The notes beneath the pieces were generated by a model. That model was not told the DNA's origin, ran no database searches, and saw only the letters and a program-made list of their open reading frames with translations. A DNA stretch of 24,601 bases, taken from contig JAHELX010000021.1 of assembly GCA_024643945.1 (NCBI GenBank), positions 1 through 24,601 of the forward strand, given 5' to 3'. The first letter of the stretch is position 1. Every line of letters begins with the position of its first letter. The position numbers and the translations under genes are program-made. This DNA is from Anaerolineales bacterium. Its GTDB lineage: Bacteria > Chloroflexota > Anaerolineae > 4572-78 > NAK82. Positions 15,960 through 24,361 of the stretch are shown here, in pieces.

Positions 15960-16005
15960 CTAGTGCCCTGCCAAGGCTAACCCATAGGTCCCCTTTGGGG
16001 AATTG
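15960..16005. repeat. Composite repeat fragment in the rplF-rplR spacer
   Basis: The sequence joins a copy of the 15.5-kb palindrome end (CTAGTGCCCTGCCAAGGCTAA, 15960-15980) to CCCATAGGTCCCC followed by TTTGGGGAATT. The second motif is also found in the element at 22044-22167 in both orientations. TCCCCTTTGGGGA is itself a short hairpin. Confidence 0.65.
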
Positions 16006-16024
16006 ATATGGTACCAGTTGGCTA

Positions 16025-16567
16025 CTAAATCTTGCCGGCCTTGCCAGCCTTGCGGCGAACATATTCACCGCTGTATCTGATCCCTTTGCCCTTATAAGGT
16101 TCCGGCGGACGTACCCGGCGAATGCGAGCTGCTATCTCGCCCACCAATTCCTTGTCTATGCCGGACACTCTAAGTACGCGATTTCCTCTTTCAACCTCAA
16201 AGGAGATGTCAGCCGGGGGCTCAATCACCACCGGATGCGAGTAACCCACGTTCAGGACCAAATTCTTGCCTTGCAACTCGGCACGATAGCCCACACCCTC
16301 AATCTGCAGTTGGCGGGTAAAACCCTGGCTCACACCAATGACCATATTGTTTAGCAGCGCCCGGGTGAGGCCATGCAGCGCCCGATGCCGCCGATGATCC
16401 GTTGGTCGCTGGATGACAATCTGGTTGTCTTCCAGATTGATCTGCATATCTGTGTCAAAATCGCGTGAAATTTCCCCCTTGGGCCCCTTTACACGCACAC
16501 TGCTTTTATGAATATCTACCGTGACCCCCCGAGGGATCGGTATCGGCATACGCCCTATACGAGACAT
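16025..16567 (-). CDS. rplF: 50S ribosomal protein L6
   Basis: The 180-residue protein has two tandem RNA-binding repeats. It starts [19 protein letters not shown], contains [14 protein letters not shown] and [20 protein letters not shown], and ends with the L6 signature [20 protein letters not shown] followed by a basic tail. L6 lies near the sarcin-ricin loop and the factor-binding site. ATG at 16567, with a GGAGG site upstream. Confidence 0.97.
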   Translation of the reverse strand: MSRIGRMPIPIPRGVTVDIHKSSVRVKGPKGEISRDFDTDMQINLEDNQIVIQRPTDHRRHRALHGLTRALLNNMVIGVSQGFTRQLQIEGVGYRAELQGKNLVLNVGYSHPVVIEPPADISFEVERGNRVLRVSGIDKELVGEIAARIRRVRPPEPYKGKGIRYSGEYVRRKAGKAGKI

Positions 16568-16585
16568 AATTCAACCTCCGCCGTC

Positions 16586-16661
16586 AAATCTCCAATCCTC
16601 AATCTTCTAATCCCTTAATTTCCAATTCTTGCTCCGCCATTTGAGATTAGAGATTTGAGAT
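16586..16661. repeat. Palindromic heptamer tract between rpsH and rplF
   Basis: Immediately after the rpsH TAA (16664-16662), the minus strand reads in sevens: ATCTCAA, ATCTCTA, ATCTCAA, ATGGCGG, AGCAAGA, ATTGGAA, ATTAAGG, GATTAGA, AGATTGA, GGATTGG, AGATTTG. The second half (GATTAGA-type) is the reverse complement of the first (ATCTCTA-type), so the tract can fold. It stops shortly before the rplF ribosome site. Confidence 0.8.
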
Positions 16662-17066
16662 TTACCAGACGTAGCAAAGCACTTCACCACCGACGCCCAG
16701 ACGCCGCGCCTGCTGAGCAGTCATCACCCCTTTGGGTGTGGAGACGATGGCGATCCCAAGCCCACTCCGCACCCAAGGCAAATCGTGCCGACCGGCATAC
16801 ACACGACGGCCTGGCGCGCTCATCCGCTTGAGGCCGGTTATCACCGGCTGGGGACGCCTGGCTTGAGTATACTTCAGGCTAATCCGCAACATAGCTTGAG
16901 GATTGGCCGGGATCAGTTCATAATCCTGAATAAAGCCTTCTTCTTTTAAGATGCGGGCAATCGCAACGCGTATTTTCGAAGTAGGCATCGCCACCTGCCG
17001 GTGCTGAACCATCGCAGCGTTGCGGATACGCGCGAGCATATCGGCAATCGGGTCACTGACACTCAT
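16662..17066 (-). CDS. rpsH: 30S ribosomal protein S8
   Basis: S8 binds the central domain of 16S rRNA and is the repressor of the spc operon in E. coli. The 134-residue protein opens with [20 protein letters not shown] and ends with the signature [19 protein letters not shown] and [12 protein letters not shown] at 17066. The gene lies 23 bases after rpsZ. The stop codon is directly followed by the heptamer repeats. Confidence 0.97.
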   Translation of the reverse strand: MSVSDPIADMLARIRNAAMVQHRQVAMPTSKIRVAIARILKEEGFIQDYELIPANPQAMLRISLKYTQARRPQPVITGLKRMSAPGRRVYAGRHDLPWVRSGLGIAIVSTPKGVMTAQQARRLGVGGEVLCYVW

Positions 17067-17089
17067 AGATTATCTTCTCCTGCCTGCAA

Positions 17090-17272
17090 CTACCAGCTAG
17101 ATTTGACGACGCCAGGGATGACTCCCTGGTTAGCCAATTCACGAAAGCATATACGACACAAACCAAAGCGCCGCATATATCCTCGAGGGCGTCCACAACG
17201 CTGGCACCGGTTACGCACCCGCACCGCATACTTCCGCCTTTTTTCGCGCTCGATCATGGATTTCTTAGCCAC
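17090..17272 (-). CDS. rpsZ: 30S ribosomal protein S14 type Z
   Basis: The short zinc-binding form of S14, 60 residues, with Cys23, Cys26, Cys39 and Cys42 (CQRC and CRIC). It begins [20 protein letters not shown] and ends IPGVVKSSW, a standard S14 ending. It lies between rplE and rpsH as usual. ATG at 17272. Confidence 0.97.
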   Translation of the reverse strand: MAKKSMIEREKRRKYAVRVRNRCQRCGRPRGYMRRFGLCRICFRELANQGVIPGVVKSSW

Positions 17273-17290
17273 AACTAACTCCTTACCCCT

Positions 17291-17845
17291 CTAGGAACTC
17301 CGCCTGAATGGCATCCCAAGCAACGCCAACAGACGCCGTGCTTCTTCGTCGGTCTCAGCGGTGGTGACAATGGTGATTCCCATTCCCCGGACCTTGTCGA
17401 TCTTGTCGTAATCAATCTCGGGCCACACCAGTTGCTCGGTCAGACCAATAGCGTAGTTACCACGACCGTCAAAGCTGTCAGGCGATACACCGCGGAAGTC
17501 ACGCTGACGCGCCAGGGCGATGTTCAACAATCGGTCCATAAAGTCGAACATCCGTCTACCTCGCAGTGTCACCTTCACACCAATAGGGTTTCCTTCGCGC
17601 AACTTGAAGCTGGCGATAGATTTTCTGGCACGGGTGATAATGGGCTTCTGACCAGTGATTATCATCAGATGTTGCGAGATGGCATCCAAAGCTTTAGCAT
17701 TTTGCAACGCCTCGCCTGCCCCCACATTGACTACTACTTTCTCCAGATGTGGAACCTGCATCACATTTTCATAGCCAAACTCTTCCATAAGAGCTGGCAC
17801 AATTTCTGTTCGGTAACGTTCTTTTAATCTAGGCGCGTTAGACAT
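17291..17845 (-). CDS. rplE: 50S ribosomal protein L5
   Basis: L5 binds 5S rRNA and forms a bridge to S13. The ATG at 17845 ([19 protein letters not shown]), eight bases after GGAG, gives 184 residues, the usual length. The open frame extends 17 codons upstream into rplX but this is not conserved. Diagnostic segments are [60 protein letters not shown] and [20 protein letters not shown]. Confidence 0.97.
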   Translation of the reverse strand: MSNAPRLKERYRTEIVPALMEEFGYENVMQVPHLEKVVVNVGAGEALQNAKALDAISQHLMIITGQKPIITRARKSIASFKLREGNPIGVKVTLRGRRMFDFMDRLLNIALARQRDFRGVSPDSFDGRGNYAIGLTEQLVWPEIDYDKIDKVRGMGITIVTTAETDEEARRLLALLGMPFRRSS

Positions 17846-17865
17846 CGTTTGCTCTCCAGACTCGA

Positions 17866-18222
17866 TCAACCAATGATCTCGCCACAGCGCTTGCACACAC
17901 GCACCTTAGCCCCGTCGGCAAAGGTAAAGCCCACTCGCGTCCATTCATCACATTGAGGACAGACTAAGGCCACTTTTGAGATATGAATAGGCGCTTCGCG
18001 TTCGATGATACCAGTTTGAGTGCGAGTTTGGCTAACGGGTCGCTGATGCTTCTTAATGATATTGTGGCCGCCGACGATCACGCGATCCTTGTTGGGATCA
18101 CGCTCAATGCGTCGATGCTTGCGGTCCACCCGCCATCCGCGCAATACATCACGCACTGTGCCTCGTTCGCCCAACTCATCACCAGCAATGATCGCAACAG
18201 TATCGCCTCGCTTTATCTTCAT
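17866..18222 (-). CDS. rplX: 50S ribosomal protein L24 with C-terminal zinc ribbon
   Basis: L24 initiates large-subunit assembly and lies at the tunnel exit. The 118-residue protein has the KOW motif at the N terminus ([20 protein letters not shown]) and [20 protein letters not shown]. The C-terminal part holds Cys88, Cys91, Cys110 and Cys113 in two CxxC pairs (CPQC, CKRC), a zinc-ribbon variant absent from the E. coli protein. ATG at 18222; rplN lies upstream and rplE downstream. Confidence 0.97.
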   Translation of the reverse strand: MKIKRGDTVAIIAGDELGERGTVRDVLRGWRVDRKHRRIERDPNKDRVIVGGHNIIKKHQRPVSQTRTQTGIIEREAPIHISKVALVCPQCDEWTRVGFTFADGAKVRVCKRCGEIIG

Positions 18223-18244
18223 AGTTTAAACTCCTCGACATTAC

Positions 18245-18616
18245 TTACAAAACTTCAGGGGCTAGCGAGACAATCTTCATAAAGCCCTTTTCACGCAACT
18301 CACGCGCTACCGGCCCAAAGATGCGAGTACCTTTAGGATTCTTAGACGGCGTGTCCAGGATGACTGCTGCGTTCTCGTCAAATTTGATGTAAGATCCATC
18401 GCTACGCCCATACTCTTTGGCTGTACGAACGACAACTGCCCGTACCACGTCTCCCTTCTTCACAGACCCCTGTGGAGCAGCCTGCTTTACTGTAGCCACG
18501 ATCACATCGCCTACCGTCGCATAGCGCCGCATCGAGCCACCCAACACCCGAATGCATAGAAGCTCTTTTGCACCCGTGTTGTCGGCCACCTTTAACCGAC
18601 TCTCTTGCTGAATCAT
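18245..18616 (-). CDS. rplN: 50S ribosomal protein L14
   Basis: L14 lies at the subunit interface. The ATG at 18616, preceded by AGGAG at eight bases, gives 123 residues starting [20 protein letters not shown]. The open frame extends 25 codons further upstream over the end of rpsQ, without conservation. Typical segments are [38 protein letters not shown] and the C-terminal [20 protein letters not shown]. Confidence 0.97.
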   Translation of the reverse strand: MIQQESRLKVADNTGAKELLCIRVLGGSMRRYATVGDVIVATVKQAAPQGSVKKGDVVRAVVVRTAKEYGRSDGSYIKFDENAAVILDTPSKNPKGTRIFGPVARELREKGFMKIVSLAPEVL

Positions 18617-18651
18617 AGCTATAACTCCTGAATGAGATAACGGCCAGGCAG

Positions 18652-18909
18652 CTAAAGTTCGGCCCGCTTTAAAATATCTGTTACCACCCACCGTTTTTCT
18701 TTGCTAATGGGCTGCGATTCAATCATGCGAACCAGGTCACCCACACGACATGCATTTTCCTCGTCGTGGACCTTGTACCGCTTGTGATGTCGAATCACCT
18801 TGCCGTACAAAGGATGGCGTGTGAGACGTTCCACCCTGACAACAACCGTCTTGTCCATTTTGTCACTGATCACACGCCCGACCAGCACTTTGCGTTGTTC
18901 TCTTGCCAT
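18652..18909 (-). CDS. rpsQ: 30S ribosomal protein S17
   Basis: S17 is an OB-fold primary binder of 16S rRNA, here 85 residues. It contains [40 protein letters not shown], and the S17 signature around [23 protein letters not shown] at 18909 without a strong ribosome site. The 80-base spacer to rpmC is longer than most in this stretch and includes the short palindrome ATCGGCCGAT. Confidence 0.97.
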   Translation of the reverse strand: MAREQRKVLVGRVISDKMDKTVVVRVERLTRHPLYGKVIRHHKRYKVHDEENACRVGDLVRMIESQPISKEKRWVVTDILKRAEL

Positions 18910-18989
18910 ATCGCTATAACCCCATCAAGTATCAAATCAATGCTTGCGGCTGTTTGAAGCTTATCGGCCGATTTTTGTAGCCCCGACTG

Positions 18990-19196
18990 CTAAGCCTCGA
19001 ATTCCGCTGCTAGCTCACGTTCCCGCAAGATAGTCTTCAAGCGGGCAATGTCCCGTTTAAGCTCGGTGAGCCGGTTGAAGTTCTCCAGTTGCCCAATGGT
19101 GAACTGGGCACGCAGGTTGAAGAATTCCTCTTCCATATCGTTGAGCCGAACCTTGACTTCGTCAGTTGATAGGGCACGGATCTCCTGGGCTTTCAC
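18990..19196 (-). CDS. rpmC: 50S ribosomal protein L29
   Basis: The 68-residue helical hairpin protein sits by the tunnel exit and the SRP/trigger-factor site. It contains EIRALSTDEVKVRLNDMEEE, FFNLRAQFTIGQLENFNRLT and ELKRDIARLKTILRERE. GTG start at 19196, two bases after the rplP stop, suggests coupling with rplP. Confidence 0.96.
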   Translation of the reverse strand: MKAQEIRALSTDEVKVRLNDMEEEFFNLRAQFTIGQLENFNRLTELKRDIARLKTILRERELAAEFEA

Positions 19197-19198
19197 GG

Positions 19199-19621
19199 CT
19201 ATCCCTCCTCAAGGCCAGTGCGCATCACGAACTGAGTCTTGATAGGCAACTTATGCGAGGCCAGTCTCAACGCTTCGCGCGCTGCCTCTTTCGGCACACC
19301 GGCAATCTCAAAAATGATACGCCCTGGCTTGACCACCGCTACCCAGTGATCCACACTCCCTTTGCCGCTCCCCATACGCGTCTCGGCTGGCTTGGCCGTC
19401 ACGGGTTTGTCAGGGAAGACACGGATCCAGAGTTTGCCACCCCGCCTCACGTGGCGAACGATCGCGCGGCGGGCAGCCTCGATTTGTCGGCTGGTCATCC
19501 AACAAGGCTCCAAGGCCTGTAAGCCGTATTCTCCAAAGGAGATTTCAGCCCCACGGCTCGCCTTTCCCTTCAAGCGACCGCGCATCTGTTTGCGATATTT
19601 TACGCGCTTTGGCATCAACAT
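19199..19621 (-). CDS. rplP: 50S ribosomal protein L16
   Basis: L16 helps organise the tRNA-binding region of the peptidyl transferase centre. The ATG at 19621 ([20 protein letters not shown]) is preceded by GGGAG and gives 140 residues, the standard length. Upstream extension of the frame to 19678 is not conserved. Characteristic segments include [40 protein letters not shown] and [20 protein letters not shown]. Confidence 0.97.
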   Translation of the reverse strand: MLMPKRVKYRKQMRGRLKGKASRGAEISFGEYGLQALEPCWMTSRQIEAARRAIVRHVRRGGKLWIRVFPDKPVTAKPAETRMGSGKGSVDHWVAVVKPGRIIFEIAGVPKEAAREALRLASHKLPIKTQFVMRTGLEEG

Positions 19622-19681
19622 GGTTATAATCTCCCACTGCCAGAGTAAGTGAGTCATCAGAACAATACCCCGACTCAAATT

Positions 19682-19731
19682 CGTGGGTTGGCAGATTCGC
19701 TGACTCGCTGACTCGCTGATTGGCAGATTTG
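19682..19731 (-). repeat. Tandem octamer tract following rpsC
   Basis: Directly after the rpsC TAG (19734-19732), the minus strand reads in eights: CAAATCTG, CCAATCAG, CGAGTCAG, CGAGTCAG, CGAATCTG, CCAACCCA, CGAATTTG. Two central units are identical and the period extends into the last codons of rpsC. No inverted arm is evident here, unlike at other sites. Confidence 0.75.
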
Positions 19732-20397
19732 CTAATAAGCTAATGCTGCCTCTTCCTCAGCCTGAGGCAACACCTCGCCTTTGTAAATCCACACCTTCAC
19801 ACCGATGCGCCCAAAGGTGGTAAGGGCTTCGGCCCGAGCATAGTCAATATCGGCGCGCAGCGTGTGGCGAGGTACACGCCCTTCCCGCTGGGTTTCACGC
19901 CGGGCCATTTCAGCGCCGGACAGCCGACCACCCGTTGTGATCATAATACCCTGAGCACCAGATCGCATCGCACGTCTTATCGCCTGCTTCATCGCCCTCT
20001 TGTGCGAAATACGTCGCTCAAGCTGCTGGGCGATGCTCTCAGCCACCAGGTAGGCATCGAGGTCTGGGTTCTCGATTTCTTGCACGTCTACGTGGACTTT
20101 TTTGCCGGTCAGTTCTTCCAGCTTCCGGCGCAGCGAATTCACGTTGGCACCCTTGCGACCGATGACGATGCCGGGCTTGGCCGTCCAGATACGCACTGTT
20201 ACCTGCTTCGCGGCTGGCAGACGTTCAACCTCCACTGAAGAGACGCTGGCTCGTTCGTTCTCTTCATGAATCAACTTGCGAATAGCCAAGTCTTCGCCTA
20301 AAAGATTAGCGTATGCATCGCCTTCAGCATACCAGCGCGCTCTGTGATCCTTAATAATGCCCAGCCGAAATCCAATGGGATGTACTTTACGCCCCAA
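19732..20397 (-). CDS. rpsC: 30S ribosomal protein S3
   Basis: S3 lines the mRNA entry tunnel. The 221-residue protein starts at TTG (20397), six bases after AGGAGG. The KH domain carries the GXXG loop in [20 protein letters not shown]. The C-terminal domain has [39 protein letters not shown] and [17 protein letters not shown]. The last residues EEAALAY and the stop run into the octamer tract downstream. Confidence 0.97.
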   Translation of the reverse strand: MGRKVHPIGFRLGIIKDHRARWYAEGDAYANLLGEDLAIRKLIHEENERASVSSVEVERLPAAKQVTVRIWTAKPGIVIGRKGANVNSLRRKLEELTGKKVHVDVQEIENPDLDAYLVAESIAQQLERRISHKRAMKQAIRRAMRSGAQGIMITTGGRLSGAEMARRETQREGRVPRHTLRADIDYARAEALTTFGRIGVKVWIYKGEVLPQAEEEAALAY

Positions 20398-20413
20398 AGC
20401 AAACCTCCTGAAT

Positions 20414-20764
20414 CTACTCCTGTTCTACTTCTTCCAAAACCACCTTGATATGGGATGTGCGTTTGCGAATCGGCTTGAAGCGACCTCGCGCCCCGAAGCG
20501 ACGCCAGGGGCGCGTTGGCCCCGGGTTAGCAACGATCTCCATGATAATCAGATCCTCTTTTGCGAGGCCGAAATTCTCTTCCGCATTGGCAACGGCACTC
20601 CGAATCGTTTTGGCGACGGGTCCGGCTGCAGCGTGGGGCATCAGCCGCAAGATTTCCAACGCCTCTTCCGCATGCATACCACGCACCACGTTCACCACCC
20701 GCCGCGCCTTGATCGGCGAACCGGGAATATATTTACTTTCTGCGCGTACCTGAAAGCCCGCCAT
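20414..20764 (-). CDS. rplV: 50S ribosomal protein L22
   Basis: L22 contacts all 23S domains and its loop lines the exit tunnel, where macrolide resistance mutations occur. The 116-residue protein has [51 protein letters not shown] and the loop near [20 protein letters not shown], ending with a basic strand. ATG at 20764, six bases after the rpsS stop. Confidence 0.97.
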   Translation of the reverse strand: MAGFQVRAESKYIPGSPIKARRVVNVVRGMHAEEALEILRLMPHAAAGPVAKTIRSAVANAEENFGLAKEDLIIMEIVANPGPTRPWRRFGARGRFKPIRKRTSHIKVVLEEVEQE

Positions 20765-20770
20765 CTCGTT

Positions 20771-21058
20771 TTACCTCTTTCGAGCCTTGCTACCCCGCTC
20801 TCGAAAAATATGACCACGGAAGAAACGGGTAGGAGCAAATTCACCCAGCTTATGGTTAACCATACTTTCCTGGATGTAAATCGGCACATGTTGCCGGCCA
20901 TTGTGAACGGCAACAGTGTGGCCGACCATCTCTGGCGAAATGGTGCAATCCCGGGCCCAGGTCTTAATGACACGCTTTTCACCCGAGGCATTCATCGCCT
21001 GAATCTTCTTCAGCAACTTAGGATTTACCCAGGGACCTTTTTTAGCTGATCGCGTCAC
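20771..21058 (-). CDS. rpsS: 30S ribosomal protein S19
   Basis: S19 is in the head of the small subunit next to S13. The 95-residue protein has [40 protein letters not shown] and the signature [19 protein letters not shown], ending with a basic tail. GTG start at 21058 with AGGAGG upstream. A 10-bp inverted repeat lies between it and rplB. Confidence 0.97.
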   Translation of the reverse strand: MTRSAKKGPWVNPKLLKKIQAMNASGEKRVIKTWARDCTISPEMVGHTVAVHNGRQHVPIYIQESMVNHKLGEFAPTRFFRGHIFRERGSKARKR

Positions 21059-21096
21059 TGCCGCTACCTCCTCAATCTCTACCTCAGCAGATCAAA

Positions 21097-21140
21097 CGGA
21101 TTAAACAATCGGATCGACTCAACTCAGCTCGTTTAATCCG
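21097..21140. repeat. Hairpin between rplB and rpsS
   Basis: CGGATTAAAC (21097-21106) and GTTTAATCCG (21131-21140) are perfect ten-base inverted repeats with a 24-base loop. The structure begins ten bases after the rplB TAG (21153-21151) and ends before the rpsS ribosome site. No T tract follows on the minus strand, so it is not a clear terminator. Confidence 0.65.
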
Positions 21141-21150
21141 CTAACGTATC

Positions 21151-21987
21151 CTACCGTCGCTTTTTACCGCGCTTACGCACGATGTATTTATCGCTTAACT
21201 TGGAACGCCGGGTCTTGTAGCCCAGGGCAGGTTTGCCCCACGGGGTCTTGGGCCCTGGCATCCCGATAGGTGAGCGTCCCTCACCGCCACCATGCGGGTG
21301 AGAACCCGGGTCCATCGCTGAGCCGCGCACTGAAGGACGGCGCCCCAGCCAACGCTTACGGCCGGCCTTGCCCAACGAGATGTTGCTGTGATCCACATTA
21401 CCCACCTGCCCAATAGTAGCCAGGCAATTCTGGTTAATCATCCGCACCTCGCCGCTAGGCAGGCGAACCTGAGCATAAGGCCCTTCTTTAGCCATCAACT
21501 GCGCCGACGTACCAGCCGATCGAACCAACTGTCCGCCCTGACCCGGATGGAGCTCAACATTATGAATCAGCGTACCTAGCGGAATGCGATAAATGGGCAG
21601 CGCGTTCCCCGCCCTAATTTCGGCATCGGCCCCCGACGAGACTGTATCGCCGACCATCAGGCCCATTGGAGCGATGATGTAGCGCTTCTCGCCGTCGGCG
21701 TATACCAACAACGCAATCCGCGCTGATCGGTTGGGGTCGTATTCAATCGAATCGACCTGGCCGGGGACGCCAAACTTATCTCGTTTAAAGTCTATCATCC
21801 GGTAGCGACGCTTGTGACCGCCGCCACGCCGCCGCACCGTGATCTTACCCCGAAAGTTACGACCAGCGCTCTTTTTTAGCGGCCTTAGCAAGCTCTTTTC
21901 GGGAGTTGTTTGTGTAATCTCTTCAAATGTCGAAACCGTCATCCCTCGCCGGCCAGGCGAAGTCGGCTTATAGCTTTTGATAGGCAT
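21151..21987 (-). CDS. rplB: 50S ribosomal protein L2
   Basis: L2 is required for subunit association and peptidyl transferase activity. The 278-residue protein opens with [18 protein letters not shown], contains [20 protein letters not shown] and the C-terminal signature [20 protein letters not shown], including the conserved His of HPHGGGEG. Its ending is basic (RKRGKKRR). ATG at 21987. The upstream spacer contains a large palindromic element (22044-22167). Confidence 0.98.
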   Translation of the reverse strand: MPIKSYKPTSPGRRGMTVSTFEEITQTTPEKSLLRPLKKSAGRNFRGKITVRRRGGGHKRRYRMIDFKRDKFGVPGQVDSIEYDPNRSARIALLVYADGEKRYIIAPMGLMVGDTVSSGADAEIRAGNALPIYRIPLGTLIHNVELHPGQGGQLVRSAGTSAQLMAKEGPYAQVRLPSGEVRMINQNCLATIGQVGNVDHSNISLGKAGRKRWLGRRPSVRGSAMDPGSHPHGGGEGRSPIGMPGPKTPWGKPALGYKTRRSKLSDKYIVRKRGKKRR

Positions 21988-22043
21988 AATGGCTTCTCCG
22001 CTTCTCGCCTATTCTAGATCCCAATCGCTAAGAATCTGCCTGA

Positions 22044-22167
22044 AAAGTGGTGGGGTGGGCCTTTCCCCACCCACGGTCCCCTGCACAGGGGAGAGGGGAC
22101 CTATGGGCTAGCTCGCCTGGGCAGACTGGCCCATAGGTCCCCGCTGGGGAAAAGGCTGCCCCACTTT
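22044..22167. mobile_element. Nested palindromic repeat element in the rplW-rplB spacer
   Basis: The outer arms AAAGTGG (22044-22050) with CCACTTT (22161-22167), and GCCTTTCCCC (22059-22068) with GGGGAAAAGGC (22146-22156), enclose an inner perfect 14-bp inverted repeat GGGGACCTATGGGC (22095-22108) and GCCCATAGGTCCCC (22129-22142). GGTCCCC (22076-22082) can instead pair with GGGGACC (22095-22101), so two stems are mutually exclusive. The motif CCCATAGGTCCCC also occurs at 15981-15993, indicating a dispersed repeat family. No coding capacity. I infer a MITE-like or REP-like element within an essential operon. Confidence 0.6.
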
Positions 22168-22191
22168 ACCTTTAGGCACACTCTAAGTCAT

Positions 22192-22488
22192 TTATACACC
22201 TTCAAATATCTCGATCTGCTGATCTGGTGCAATGGTGACAATGGCTTTCTTCCAGGCCGCGCTTCGCTTCACTCGTTTGCGCCCCCAGCGACCATACTTA
22301 GGGGTCATATTGATCACTCGTACCTGCAACACGTCTACCTTGAAGATGTGTTCTATCGCATCTCGAATCTGAGTCTTATTGGCTCGACGATCCACTTCAA
22401 ATGTATACTGATTGTATCCGGTAGCGATGTTGCTCTTCTCGGTGATTACGGGGCGTCTTACCACTTGATACGGACTCATCTCTCCCAT
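22192..22488 (-). CDS. rplW: 50S ribosomal protein L23
   Basis: L23 is at the tunnel exit and docks trigger factor and SRP. The 98-residue product includes YQVVRRPVITEKSNIATGYN, YTFEVDRRANKTQIRDAIEH and MTPKYGRWGRKRVKRSAAWK. The first ATG (22488) has GAGGTGA four bases upstream; a second ATG three codons later is possible. It starts eight bases after rplD and is followed by an unusually long 204-base spacer before rplB. Confidence 0.97.
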   Translation of the reverse strand: MGEMSPYQVVRRPVITEKSNIATGYNQYTFEVDRRANKTQIRDAIEHIFKVDVLQVRVINMTPKYGRWGRKRVKRSAAWKKAIVTIAPDQQIEIFEGV

Positions 22489-22496
22489 AGCTCACC

Positions 22497-23117
22497 TCAC
22501 CCCAAAATCCCTTCGACCACTGTCAATGCACCAGTGGGCATAATCACGTAGTCATATGCCAGCAAATCATGCACGTTCAGGTAATGTGCTCGCAAAGTCT
22601 TCACATCGGGCAAATTGCTGGCTGACCGCTCGACATTCTCACTCTGCTCGGGGAGCAAAATGACAGCACTGGAGTCGACGTTTAGATTCTGTAAGGTGTC
22701 AATCATCATGCGAGTCTTGGGTGCTTCAAAATCGATCGCATCCAGCACGACGATGCGTGCTTCGGCAGCCTTGACTGACAGCGCCGAACACAAAGCGAGT
22801 CGCCGCATTTTGCGCGGCATCTTCTTCATGTAGCTACGGGGTTTGGGTCCGTGCGCCACGCCGCCTCCTACAAAAATCGGTGCGTTGCGACTGCCGTGTC
22901 GAGCGCGGCCAGTTCCCTTTTGCCGGTACCACTTAGCCTTGCTGCGAGCTACTTCACCTCGCGACTTGACTTTGTGCGTCCCCAGTCGGCGATTGGCTAA
23001 TTGCCGCACCAGCGCTTGGTGCATTACCGGTCCATTGGGTTCGATGCCAAAGATGTCGTCGCGCAGTTCTACTTCCCCAACCGTTTCACCCGCGATGTTT
23101 TTAACTTCTACTTGCAT
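22497..23117 (-). CDS. rplD: 50S ribosomal protein L4
   Basis: L4 reaches into the exit tunnel and in E. coli also regulates the S10 operon. The 206-residue protein has the extended loop KWYRQKGTGRARHGSRNAPI followed by FVGGGVAHGPKPRSYMKKMP, which is the tunnel loop, and a C-terminal Rossmann-like part with LNVDSSAVILLPEQSENVER. ATG at 23117, three bases after rplC. No S10-leader target is visible here. Confidence 0.97.
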   Translation of the reverse strand: MQVEVKNIAGETVGEVELRDDIFGIEPNGPVMHQALVRQLANRRLGTHKVKSRGEVARSKAKWYRQKGTGRARHGSRNAPIFVGGGVAHGPKPRSYMKKMPRKMRRLALCSALSVKAAEARIVVLDAIDFEAPKTRMMIDTLQNLNVDSSAVILLPEQSENVERSASNLPDVKTLRAHYLNVHDLLAYDYVIMPTGALTVVEGILG

Positions 23118-23120
23118 CGC

Positions 23121-23771
23121 TCATCTCCGCTTCTTCGAAGCGCTGGTCTTGCGAACTCCGTGGATGATCAGGAGCCCGTTACGCGCACCCGGCACTGCCC
23201 CTTTCACCGCCAGCAGATTTCGCTCTGGGTCTACCAGTACCACTTCAAGATTCTGAACCGTAACCCGCTTGTTACCCATCCGGCCGGCCATACGCAGCCC
23301 TTTAAATACGCGCCCTGGCGTAGAGCCAGCACTGATCGCGCCTGGCGCGCGCCAACGATCAGATTGACCATGGGTTTTGGGGCCTCCTGCGAAACCGTGA
23401 CGCTTGACGACACCAGCAAACCCACGCCCTTTGGAAATGCCAATCACATCTACCCGATCTGCCAAGTCAAAGACACTGACGTCGAGTTTCTGCCCTTCAC
23501 TTAAGTCGCTATGATCACTCACGCGAAACTCGCGCAAGTAACGCAATGGCGGGAGGTCGTTCTTGGCCAAATGCCCCAGCTTCGGCTTATTAGCGCGGCT
23601 TGGTCTGATCTCTTCAAACCCGAGTTGCACTGCGGTATAGCCATCGCGCTCCAACGTTTTTTTCTGTGTCACATAGCATGGCCCTGCCTCGATCACCGTC
23701 ACCGGGATTACTTCACCCTGCTCATCGAAAATCTGGGTCATGCCGAGTTTCTTACCGAGAAGTCCTTTCAT
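23121..23771 (-). CDS. rplC: 50S ribosomal protein L3
   Basis: L3 initiates 50S assembly. The 216-residue protein starts [20 protein letters not shown], has [16 protein letters not shown], and the signature [20 protein letters not shown], followed by [23 protein letters not shown] at 23771. A 180-base spacer with heptamer repeats separates it from rpsJ, unusual since rpsJ-rplC are normally close. Confidence 0.97.
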   Translation of the reverse strand: MKGLLGKKLGMTQIFDEQGEVIPVTVIEAGPCYVTQKKTLERDGYTAVQLGFEEIRPSRANKPKLGHLAKNDLPPLRYLREFRVSDHSDLSEGQKLDVSVFDLADRVDVIGISKGRGFAGVVKRHGFAGGPKTHGQSDRWRAPGAISAGSTPGRVFKGLRMAGRMGNKRVTVQNLEVVLVDPERNLLAVKGAVPGARNGLLIIHGVRKTSASKKRR

Positions 23772-23835
23772 TAGTTCTTTGGGCGTAGGGACTGTTAGTC
23801 AAAAGACTGCATCATCCCCAGCATCCCATTCCTCC

Positions 23836-23951
23836 CATTCTTCAAGAATAAGGGATCAAGAATTTGGGACCAGGGATCAGGAATGCGGCAATGAAGAATG
23901 ATTAAGGAACAACAGATGTTCCTGATTCCTGAGCTCTGGATTCCCAGATTC
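23836..23951. repeat. Palindromic heptamer tract between rpsJ and rplC
   Basis: Directly after the rpsJ TAG (23954-23952), the minus strand carries GAATCTGG, GAATCCAG, AGCTCAG, GAATCAG, GAACATC. After a loop it continues with the inverted sense in sevens: ATTCCTG, ATCCCTG, GTCCCAA, ATTCTTG, ATCCCTT, ATTCTTG. The GGAATCAGGAA and TTCCTGATCCC segments are nearly reverse complements. Confidence 0.75.
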
Positions 23952-24257
23952 CTATTTAATCTCCACGTCAACGCCCGCAGGCAAATTCAGCCGCACCAAA
24001 GCGTCGATCGTCTTGGAGCTAGGTTCTACTACGTCAATGAGACGCTTATGGGTACGGATCTCGAACTGTTCTCGCGAATCCTTGTCAATGAAAGGCGAGC
24101 GAATCACAGTAAACTTTTCGATCTTAGTCGGCAAGGGCACCGGGCCCACTACAATCGCGCCCGTGCGTTCGGCTGTGTCAACAATCTGCCGCACCGACTG
24201 ATCCAACACACGGTGGTCATAAGCCTTCAAACGAATGCGTATCTTTTGTTTGGCCAT
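23952..24257 (-). CDS. rpsJ: 30S ribosomal protein S10
   Basis: S10 is in the head of the small subunit and, as NusE, joins antitermination complexes. The 101-residue protein begins [20 protein letters not shown], contains [19 protein letters not shown] and the signature [20 protein letters not shown], ending DVEIK. ATG at 24257 is directly preceded by GAGGAAGGT. The frame extends seven codons upstream without conservation. Confidence 0.97.
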   Translation of the reverse strand: MAKQKIRIRLKAYDHRVLDQSVRQIVDTAERTGAIVVGPVPLPTKIEKFTVIRSPFIDKDSREQFEIRTHKRLIDVVEPSSKTIDALVRLNLPAGVDVEIK

Positions 24258-24361
24258 ACCTTCCTCTTCCGACAGCAAATGCCAGGCTAGTTCAGCGATC
24301 GATTGGTCCGATGATCAGGCGTCTAAGCTATTACCGACCGTTCAGCCAACCCACCAGACAT

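Noticed and set aside
20357..21049. 230-codon plus-strand frame antisense to rplV and rpsS
   Set aside because: It is antisense to two well-conserved ribosomal genes, has no ribosome site, and shows no family features; long antisense frames are common opposite such genes.
23836..23951. CRISPR array or ordinary tandem array at the repeat-filled spacers
   Set aside because: Units are 7-8 bases, degenerate and contiguous, with no spacers and no cas genes.
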